The notes beneath the pieces are model-generated. The model had not been told where the DNA came from, did no database searches, and saw nothing but the letters and a program-made list of their open reading frames with translations. 64,000 nucleotides of DNA, from positions 434,001 through 498,000 of the forward strand of contig JACKAV010000001.1 of the NCBI GenBank assembly GCA_020634895.1, in the 5' to 3' direction. The stretch is from Anaerolineales bacterium. Lineage in GTDB: Bacteria; Chloroflexota; Anaerolineae; Anaerolineales; Villigracilaceae. The position numbers and the translations under genes were made by a program. This document shows, in pieces, positions 57,161 to 64,000 of this stretch; position 1 is the stretch's first letter, and the number at the start of each line of letters is the position of its first letter.

Positions 57161-60100
57161 CTACTTCGCCTTTGCCTTGAACAAGGCGTCCACCAATTCC
57201 ACCACGCGGATGGGTTTGGGGATGTAGTGATCCATTCCGGCATTCAGGCACATTTCACGGTCGCCTTGCATGGCGTTGGCGGTCAACCCAATGATAAACG
57301 GATGTTCCTGAGACCAACGCGCCACGATTTCGCGGGTGGCTTCCAACCCGTCCATTTCGGGCATTTGCACATCCATCAGGATCACATCGTATGTCTGACG
57401 CTCCACCGCTTCGATGGTCTCGCGTCCGTTCACGGCGAGATCGGCTTTGTAACCCATTTGCTCCAATAACCGCAGAGCAAGTTTCTGGTTGACTGCGTTA
57501 TCTTCAGCGAGGAGAATTCTCAACGGATGCCGGGTGCCCATTTGCGGGTCCGGTTTGAAGCGCTCGCTGGTGATGCTTTTCTCATCCTCATCGACCTGAA
57601 CAAAAAGTCCCACCAGCGTATCGAACAACTGCGATTGTTTGATCGGCTTCGAAAGATACGCAGAAAAGATGTTGGCTTCGTCGCCGGCTTCGCGCCTGCC
57701 CAGCGAACTGAAAAGTACAAGCGGGAAATGCGTTTTTTGCGAGCGAAGTTTTTTCGCGAGTTCGAGTCCGTCCATTTCGGGCATGTGCATATCGAGAATG
57801 GCAATGTCAAATTTCTCACCGCTTTCGATCCACTGTAATGCCTCGGTGGGCGATTCGGTATCGCGCGGTATCATACCCCATTTGGTAGTTTGCATGTTGA
57901 GGATGTAACGGTTGGTGGAGTTGTCGTCCACGATCAACACGCGTTTGTTTTGCAATGCAGGCTGCACGCCAACATACACCTGTTTCTTTGCCGGAAGTGG
58001 ATCGGCGATCTCAGCCTTGACGGTAAAAATGAACGTCGAGCCGTGACCGGGTCCATCGCTTATGGCGCGCATCGATCCGCCCATCATTTCGACCAGTCGT
58101 TTGCTGATGGCAAGCCCCAGACCCGTGCCGCCGTATTTGCGGGTAGTGGATGAATCCGCCTGCGAGAAAGATTGGAAGAGACGACTCATCCCTTCAGCGG
58201 ATAGACCGATGCCTGTATCGCGGACTGCGAACGTGAGCAGCGCCTTCTCCTTTGCGCCTCCATTCTTGAACCTTTGGCTGGATGCCGTTAAAACGACCTC
58301 GCCCTTGTCTGTGAATTTGACCGCGTTGCTGAGCAGGTTGGTGATGATCTGCCGCAGGCGGGTCACATCGCCGACAATGGCGGGCGGAATATCGCCTTCG
58401 AAGATGTAGGCGATGTCGATGCCTTTTTCCACGGCGCGGGCGCTGACCAGATCGAGCGAGGCTTCCACACATTCGCGCAGGTCGAACGGCTGATGTTCCA
58501 TATCCATGCGACCGGCTTCGATCTTCGAGAAATCGAGGATGTCGTTGATGATCGCAAGCAGTGTGTCGCTTGAACTGCGGATGGTTTCCACATAGTCGCG
58601 TTGTTCGTCGTTGAGTTTGGTATCAAGCAAGAGTCCGCTCATGCCGATGACGGCATTCATTGGGGTGCGGATCTCATGGCTCATGGTGGCAAGGAAGGCG
58701 CTCTTGGCGTCGTTGGCTTGTTCTGCCGCGGCGCGGGCGGAGCGGGCTTCGTCAAATAGGAGGGCGTTTTGAATGGCGGTCGCTGTGCCGGAGGCGATCG
58801 ATTCCATCAAAGTAATTATGGACGCATCGTAGGCATTCTCGCGCTCGAAGTTTTGAATGGTGAATCCGCCGATGAGTTCCCTGCCGACGATCATGGGAAC
58901 CATGACCACGGATTTGGGAATCTCGTTCATGGCGGTCATATTGCTGCCGAGTTTTTTCCACAGAATGGGGGAGCGGCGGTTGATGACCAATGTTTTGCCT
59001 TGCAAGGCTGCCTTGCTGGTGAAGGCGTTCAACAAAAACGGCGGATATTGAACGCGTTCATTTCCCTTTGTGACGTAATGCGCCGTGATGGTATTCGTCT
59101 CGTTGTCGTACAACCCAATGCCGATATTGTCCTCTTTGACAAGCTCGCGTATCTTATCTCCGATCATTTCGATGATGGTGTGGACATCAAGCTGCTGGGT
59201 GAGCACCTGCCCGATGTTGTTGAGAATTTCCAACTCGGCGGCGCGGCGTTTGGTTTCATTGAGCAGGAGTTGGGTCTCGTCGAAGAGGCGGGCATTTTCG
59301 AGGGCGACACCGGTCGCGTTGGCGATGGTCTCCAAAAGACGCAGGGACGAGTCGGTGAAATAGTTCTCCTCATCGAGATTTTGCAGGGAAATGCCTGTGA
59401 CCATATTCTTGCGGATCAGGATCGGCATCGCACAAAGTGACTTTGGTAAACGGGTCCGCGAGGTTTTGAAATCCGGGTAATTCGATGCGAACTCTTCAAA
59501 ATCTCTGTTGACGACGAATCGTTTGCGTGTGGTGGCAACCTGATCGGTAATATATGTATGAAGACTGGTGGCTTTTTTGGGCGGAATGTCCCATTCCTTG
59601 CCCTGCTCGAAGGCATACTCGTACTTCATCATTTGCGATGCCAGGTCTACTGTGTAGATTACGGCTGAGTGGACGGAGAATATCTCGGTCAGTTTTTTGC
59701 CGACGGCATGGAAAATGGATTTGGCGTCGATATTCGATACGAGGGTCTGCTGCACTGAATTGATAACGCCCAACTCAGTGTTCTGCTGCTCGGTCTCTTT
59801 GAGCAGGCGCTGGGTCTCGTCGAAGAGGCGCGCGTTTTCGATGGCAACCCCAATGGAGTTGGCGATCGTCTTCAAAAGGCGCACATCCGATTCGGAGAAG
59901 GCATCCTCTTTTTCGAGGTTTTGGAGGGAGATCACGCCTCTGGCTTCGTCGCCGATCATCATGGGAACCCACAGACCTGAGTAGACCACGACATTGTCAT
60001 CGGCGTCGGCGCCGAGATTTGAGGACTGAAACTTTTTCGAATATTCGTCGAAGTCGCGGTTGACGAGGATATGTTCGCGGGTGCGGATGACATGTCCGCC

Positions 60101-63016
60101 AAAACCGCCACCGTCCTCACGAAGGGGTAACGGATCCTGATATAACCTTTCCCCTTTTTCTATGATGTACGGATAATACACAAGCTTGGCTTCTTGATCG
60201 TAAATGCTTAGCACCACGATCTGGGCATCGAATATCTGGCGGATCTTTTCGCCTGTGTTGTCGTATACAGTTTGAATATCCATCTTGGTATCCAAACCGG
60301 TTAGGATGTCATTGATAAGTGAGAGTTCTTCTGCGCGCTGCCGGGTCTCGGCGAGCAGGGTTTGGGTCTCATCGAAGAGTTTTGCGTTCTGTATCGAGAT
60401 ACCCATGCTCGCAGCAAGCGTGGAGAGCAGGCGTACGTCGTTCTCTTGAAAAGCGCCTTCCTGTTCAAAGTTCTGGATCGAGAGCGACCCGAATACCTGG
60501 TCCCCTACGAGGATGGGAATGGCGATCAGGGATTGCGGGAAGCTGTCTCCCGCTAAAAGGGTGGAACCGTACTGTTCAGCGATCTCGTTCACCTTTTCGT
60601 TGATAAATAATGTCGCCTTATGGGTGATGACATACCCGGAAAAGCCGGAGAGCGGCTGCTTCTCAGGGTAGATGCGCTCGCCTTTCCAATACATGTAAGG
60701 GAACGATGCGGAGTTTGTTGCAGGGTCGTAATACGAAATGACCACAGCCTGTGTGTTGAAAATGCCGCGCACCTTTTCACCGACAAGGTCATAAATGGAC
60801 TGCACGTCCAGCTTGCTGGAAAGTCCCTGCTGGACGCTGTTGATGATCTCAAGTTCGGTGGCGCGCTGCTGTACTTCATTTACGAAATTGGCGTTTTGAA
60901 TGGCGATGACCGCCTGCAGGGACAGTTCCTCCTGAAAGCGCAGATCGGCAGCAGAGAACGGTTCTCCGCCCTTGCGCCATACCGCCATCATACCGTTGAC
61001 CTTCTTCCCCGAAAGCAGCGGCGTTACCAGCAGACGTTCATTCCGCACCGCAGGTGTTCCGGGGATTTGCAACGTGCGCGGGTCGAGGTTGGTGTCGTTG
61101 ATATATTCCGCTCTGCCTTGCTGTGCCAGTGAACCGATGATGCCTTCGCCGACAAGGATGGAATCCGCCAGGATTTCATCTGCTATGTCACCTTTGGCGA
61201 CCAAAGCCCGCATGGTTTTCCCGTCAGCTTCCGGCAAGTAAATGGCGCTGCTAGAACCGTTCAACAGGTCCCGGGCGTGTGAGGCGATCTTTTCCATCAC
61301 AGTGGATAGATTCAACGTGGCGGAAATGTCGCGACCGACTTCGTTCAACGCCTCGGACTCACGGGCGTGTCGGACCGTATCTTCGAACAGACGCGCATTG
61401 TCCAATGCGGCGCTCAGGCTGGTTGCAATCGTGGATAGAAGCTTGATATCCGATTCTTGAAAGGCGTTCTCACGGTCCAGGTTTTGCAGGCTCAAGATGC
61501 CGGTCACTTGATTGCTGACAACCATCGGCGCAAACAGGAGCGACTTTGGCGCTTCTCCCGCAGATGCAGGTTCTTCGCCCAATTCCCTTGCCATGTTCAA
61601 ATATCCGCTGTTGATGAGGAGTGTTGCCTGTGTTTCCACCACCCGTTTTCGAAAACCATCGATGGGGGCAGGGTGATCGAAATACATGCGTTTGCCCCGT
61701 TCGTTGACGTAGCGGTGATGGATCTCATTCGAGGCTGGATAATACAGGGATATCAGTGTGACTTGGGCATCGAAGATATCGCCGACTTTATCGCCGATCA
61801 GGTCGATGATGGATTGGAATTCGAGTTTCGATACCAATACCTGCTGGAGGCTGTTGATCACGCCCAACTCGGCATTTCGTCCCGCCGTCTCTTTGAGGAG
61901 GCGCTGCGTTTCATTGAAGAGACGCGAGTTTTCGATGGCAATCGCTGCCTGGTCTGCGAAGAGTCTCAGAAGACGCAGTTCGGATTCTGCAAATGTGCGC
62001 GGTTCCGCAAAGTGGATGTTCATCACGCCCACCACTTTTTGGCGGAACTTGAGAGGCATGCCGATCAAGGCTCCCTTCCAATCGGCGTTGACGTAAAGCG
62101 GGTGGGTGCTCATGTCTTCCACCAAAAGCACTTCCCCGGTCCTGGAGACAGTATCGGTCATCCCGCCCGGGCGCGGGTTGGCAACCGGCACATTTTTTAT
62201 CTGTCCGTGGGAGATGGCTGTGCCGAACGTCAGTTTGTCGTCTTCATAAATGAATAGATTAATATTCTCGATGCTTGGCATCAAGTTCGATGTGTTTTGC
62301 AGAAGAGAATCAAGGACGGCGTTGTAATCCAGATTCGAAGACAGGTTGATGGTCGCTTTGCGGATGGCTTCCAACTCGGCATTATGCTGCTGGGTCTCGT
62401 TAAGGAGACGCGCGTTTTCCAGCGCGGCGCTCAATGAACGGGCAAGCGTTTCCAATAGGCGCACATCTGATGGACTGAACGAATTTTCATGGTCCATGTT
62501 TTGCAGGGAAATAACACCCCGCACCTCATCCCCCGTAACCAGCGGAACATATAGTGCGGATTTGGGTACGAGCGGTCCCAAAATGAGACGTGCGCCAAAT
62601 TCCTTCATCCGTTCTTCGACGTTATCGTTGAACAGGATCGTCTTTTTCATTTGGATGAGGGATTTGACAAGTCCGCTCATGGGGTGGGTTTCAACGTGTT
62701 CGCGTCCCTGACGGTCTTCATAAAAATTAAATATCTGGGTTTCAGCCTTGTGGTCGAAGGTGGCAATGATGGTGGTCTGTGCGCCGAACAGGTCGTGAAT
62801 CTTTTCCCCGACAAGGTCGTAGATCGCCTGCATTTCCAGCTTGGATGCAAGCCCATCCTGCACGCTTTTGATGATGGCAAGCTCCGCCTCGCGCTGACGC
62901 AATTCCTTGCGGAGCTGGGCTGCAGAAGGGGATTTCGTTTTAGTTTTTGACTGAGATTTCGCGGTGCGCGTTGATGGTGTCTTTTTGGGACTTTTCTTTG
63001 TACCGGATACTGGCAT
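57161..63016 (-). CDS. Hybrid histidine kinase with eight GAF domains
   Basis: A 1951-residue soluble hybrid kinase. After a basic Ser/Thr-rich start come eight tandem GAF domains of about 170-190 residues (about 35-1420), each joined by a linker of the type AIENARLFDETQRLLKET; these linkers are so alike that the array probably grew by duplication. The kinase core has FLATMSHEIRTPMNAV (His about 1447), NLLSNAVKFTDKG, DTGIGL and GGTGLGLAISKRLVEMMGG. Two receivers follow: RVLIVDDNSTN...IAILDMHMPEM (about 1680-1800) and RILLAEDNAVN...VILMDVQMPEM (about 1820-1945). It has no membrane segment. HPt and REC-cyclase genes lie directly downstream. Confidence 0.93.
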   Translation of the reverse strand: MPVSGTKKSPKKTPSTRTAKSQSKTKTKSPSAAQLRKELRQREAELAIIKSVQDGLASKLEMQAIYDLVGEKIHDLFGAQTTIIATFDHKAETQIFNFYEDRQGREHVETHPMSGLVKSLIQMKKTILFNDNVEERMKEFGARLILGPLVPKSALYVPLVTGDEVRGVISLQNMDHENSFSPSDVRLLETLARSLSAALENARLLNETQQHNAELEAIRKATINLSSNLDYNAVLDSLLQNTSNLMPSIENINLFIYEDDKLTFGTAISHGQIKNVPVANPRPGGMTDTVSRTGEVLLVEDMSTHPLYVNADWKGALIGMPLKFRQKVVGVMNIHFAEPRTFAESELRLLRLFADQAAIAIENSRLFNETQRLLKETAGRNAELGVINSLQQVLVSKLEFQSIIDLIGDKVGDIFDAQVTLISLYYPASNEIHHRYVNERGKRMYFDHPAPIDGFRKRVVETQATLLINSGYLNMARELGEEPASAGEAPKSLLFAPMVVSNQVTGILSLQNLDRENAFQESDIKLLSTIATSLSAALDNARLFEDTVRHARESEALNEVGRDISATLNLSTVMEKIASHARDLLNGSSSAIYLPEADGKTMRALVAKGDIADEILADSILVGEGIIGSLAQQGRAEYINDTNLDPRTLQIPGTPAVRNERLLVTPLLSGKKVNGMMAVWRKGGEPFSAADLRFQEELSLQAVIAIQNANFVNEVQQRATELEIINSVQQGLSSKLDVQSIYDLVGEKVRGIFNTQAVVISYYDPATNSASFPYMYWKGERIYPEKQPLSGFSGYVITHKATLFINEKVNEIAEQYGSTLLAGDSFPQSLIAIPILVGDQVFGSLSIQNFEQEGAFQENDVRLLSTLAASMGISIQNAKLFDETQTLLAETRQRAEELSLINDILTGLDTKMDIQTVYDNTGEKIRQIFDAQIVVLSIYDQEAKLVYYPYIIEKGERLYQDPLPLREDGGGFGGHVIRTREHILVNRDFDEYSKKFQSSNLGADADDNVVVYSGLWVPMMIGDEARGVISLQNLEKEDAFSESDVRLLKTIANSIGVAIENARLFDETQRLLKETEQQNTELGVINSVQQTLVSNIDAKSIFHAVGKKLTEIFSVHSAVIYTVDLASQMMKYEYAFEQGKEWDIPPKKATSLHTYITDQVATTRKRFVVNRDFEEFASNYPDFKTSRTRLPKSLCAMPILIRKNMVTGISLQNLDEENYFTDSSLRLLETIANATGVALENARLFDETQLLLNETKRRAAELEILNNIGQVLTQQLDVHTIIEMIGDKIRELVKEDNIGIGLYDNETNTITAHYVTKGNERVQYPPFLLNAFTSKAALQGKTLVINRRSPILWKKLGSNMTAMNEIPKSVVMVPMIVGRELIGGFTIQNFERENAYDASIITLMESIASGTATAIQNALLFDEARSARAAAEQANDAKSAFLATMSHEIRTPMNAVIGMSGLLLDTKLNDEQRDYVETIRSSSDTLLAIINDILDFSKIEAGRMDMEHQPFDLRECVEASLDLVSARAVEKGIDIAYIFEGDIPPAIVGDVTRLRQIITNLLSNAVKFTDKGEVVLTASSQRFKNGGAKEKALLTFAVRDTGIGLSAEGMSRLFQSFSQADSSTTRKYGGTGLGLAISKRLVEMMGGSMRAISDGPGHGSTFIFTVKAEIADPLPAKKQVYVGVQPALQNKRVLIVDDNSTNRYILNMQTTKWGMIPRDTESPTEALQWIESGEKFDIAILDMHMPEMDGLELAKKLRSQKTHFPLVLFSSLGRREAGDEANIFSAYLSKPIKQSQLFDTLVGLFVQVDEDEKSITSERFKPDPQMGTRHPLRILLAEDNAVNQKLALRLLEQMGYKADLAVNGRETIEAVERQTYDVILMDVQMPEMDGLEATREIVARWSQEHPFIIGLTANAMQGDREMCLNAGMDHYIPKPIRVVELVDALFKAKAK

Positions 63017-63036
63017 GTTTACCTCTGGCTCGATTC

Positions 63037-63065
63037 AGTTTACATAGTGCCGGTGGAAACGTCAA
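63037..63065 (-). promoter_or_regulatory. Promoter of the hybrid kinase operon
   Basis: On the minus strand TTGACG (63065-63060) and TAAACT (63042-63037) are 17 bases apart, 20 bases before the start codon and just after the upstream gene's terminator. Confidence 0.65.
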
Positions 63066-63075
63066 TAGCGTAATG

Positions 63076-63100
63076 AAAAAAACAGGCGGTAAACGCCTGT
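63076..63100 (-). terminator. Terminator of the REC-PP2C gene
   Basis: On the minus strand ACAGGCG and CGCCTGT pair around a five-base loop and are followed by seven T. It lies 32 bases after the phosphatase stop. Confidence 0.85.
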
Positions 63101-63131
63101 CTGTTACTCATTTGTCATGCTGGCGGTTTTG

Positions 63132-64000
63132 CTATAACCGTTTCAATGCCATGATGGTGATATCGTCGAACTGATTTGCGCCATCGACGAAATTCTCAAG
63201 TTCGCTCCCGAGGCGGTTGACCCTCTGCTCGGAAGTGGCATCGCCCTGCTTTAGAAAGTCCTTCAGACGATCATGCCCGAAAAATTCATTCTGGTCATTC
63301 TTTGTGTCTGGGATGCCGTCGGTATAGACGAGCAGACTGTCGCCGCTCCCCATGTTGACTTCACCGGTCTTGAACTTCGCGTCTGGCATGTAGCCGACCA
63401 CAGGTCCGGTGGGGCGCAGCTCTTCGAGTGAGCCGTCTGCGCGGAGGAGATACGGCGGCTCATTCCCGCCATTGATGTATGTGAGCTTTCCCGTTTGGGC
63501 GTCCAACACGCCGACGAAGAGTGTCGAAAAGACAAGGGCACGTTCATGAGTTTCCGCCACATATCGATTCGTGATGGAAACCGCCTGCCCGATTCGGGTG
63601 GCGGGGGAGTAGGAGACGGGTTCTGTGCCTTCGGAAAAATATTCGGCGGAGGACGTGGCGCGGAGCAGGCTGCGGAACAATGTCATGAACAGAGCCGCGC
63701 CGACGCCTTTTCCGCATACATCACCAACTAGGAAAACGAGATTCCCGTCCGGCAGGATGAAGGCATCGTAATAATCGCCTGCCACGAATTTGGCAGCTTT
63801 GAAGAATGCGGCAACTTCCCAGCCTGCAACACTTGGAATTTCGATGGGCAGAAATTCCTTTTGAATGTCGCGGGCGATGTTCAATTCCTTTTCGAGGCTT
63901 TGCAGATATAGCTGTTCCTGGTCGCGCAGTCGTTTACGCTCGAGGCTGGTGTTGATGCGCGCATGCAGGATGCGGGGTTCGAACGGTTTGGGAAGATAAT
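63132..64000 (-). CDS. Receiver-PP2C (RsbU/SpoIIE-type) phosphatase, partial
   Basis: The start lies beyond the window; 289 codons are visible. The first visible residues (LPKPFEPRILHARINTSLER) are the end of a receiver domain, then a helical linker (RLRDQEQLYLQSLEKELNIARDIQ) and a PP2C phosphatase of the SpoIIE type with FVAGDYYDAF, LVGDVCGKGVGAALFMT, YINGGNEPPYLL and LLVYTDGIPDTKN, including the metal-binding Asp residues. Such proteins usually dephosphorylate an anti-anti-sigma factor, linking two-component signals to a partner-switch. It is followed by a terminator, so it is a separate unit from the hybrid kinase operon. Confidence 0.9.
   Translation of the reverse strand, partial: YLPKPFEPRILHARINTSLERKRLRDQEQLYLQSLEKELNIARDIQKEFLPIEIPSVAGWEVAAFFKAAKFVAGDYYDAFILPDGNLVFLVGDVCGKGVGAALFMTLFRSLLRATSSAEYFSEGTEPVSYSPATRIGQAVSITNRYVAETHERALVFSTLFVGVLDAQTGKLTYINGGNEPPYLLRADGSLEELRPTGPVVGYMPDAKFKTGEVNMGSGDSLLVYTDGIPDTKNDQNEFFGHDRLKDFLKQGDATSEQRVNRLGSELENFVDGANQFDDITIMALKRL

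Overview
The window looks like a piece of a chromosome from an Anaerolineae-type member of the Chloroflexota. This is inferred from the style of the proteins (many GAF/REC histidine kinases, a PD40-propeller Ser/Thr kinase, a TgpA-like transglutaminase, a multi-GAF hybrid kinase), the NifJ-type anaerobic metabolism and the overall look of the 16S gene. No database comparison was possible.

Layout. 1-6.0 kb (+): end of lon, then single housekeeping enzymes (SDR, M24 peptidase, GNAT, Tag glycosylase, PfkB kinase, M20 peptidase), with a decayed GxxExxY fragment before the GNAT gene. 6.0-10.1 kb (-): GAF/adenylate cyclase and a membrane transglutaminase. 10.2-13.5 kb (+): PAP2 phosphatase and a protein kinase with a beta-propeller. 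13.6-16.4 kb (-): a Fur-family regulator and a P1B-4 metal ATPase. 16.5-21.4 kb (+): the heat-shock cluster hrcA-grpE-dnaK-dnaJ behind a sigma-A promoter and a CIRCE operator. 21.5-27.3 kb (+): Nudix, crcB/DUF190, a second Nudix, prmA, a lamin-tail protein, dnaX, ybaB, recR. 27.4-28.6 kb: a glycosyltransferase gene cut by one in-frame TGA. 28.6-34.3 kb: a complete rRNA operon, 16S-tRNA-Ile-tRNA-Ala-23S-5S, with promoter, both RNase III-type processing stems and a terminator.

34.3-43.0 kb (-) is the most unusual part: an A/T-rich, tightly packed six-gene operon. In transcription order it encodes an SPFH/band-7 coiled-coil protein, a protein of unknown family, a histidine kinase with N-terminal S1 domains, a second REC-GAF histidine kinase, a receiver fused to an APH-like phosphotransferase, and a STAND-like ATPase. 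I do not recognise this combination as a named system and propose it as the candidate undescribed system.

43.2-46.1 kb (+): recQ, then rpsU-infA behind a long leader with an attenuator-like hairpin. 46.2-55.7 kb (-): a DHOD-like protein with nifJ, a DUF4406-EamA-Nudix operon, a LysM lipoprotein and a large membrane protein. 55.7-64.0 kb (-): a phosphorelay made of a REC-PP2C phosphatase (cut by the window edge), an eight-GAF hybrid histidine kinase, an HPt protein and a REC-adenylate cyclase.

Small palindromic intergenic repeats (GTTACAGGTT type) recur between the core genes, and a similar one appears to have entered prmA in frame. Several genes have a -10 hexamer only about 6-12 bases before the start codon and no Shine-Dalgarno sequence, which suggests leaderless mRNAs.
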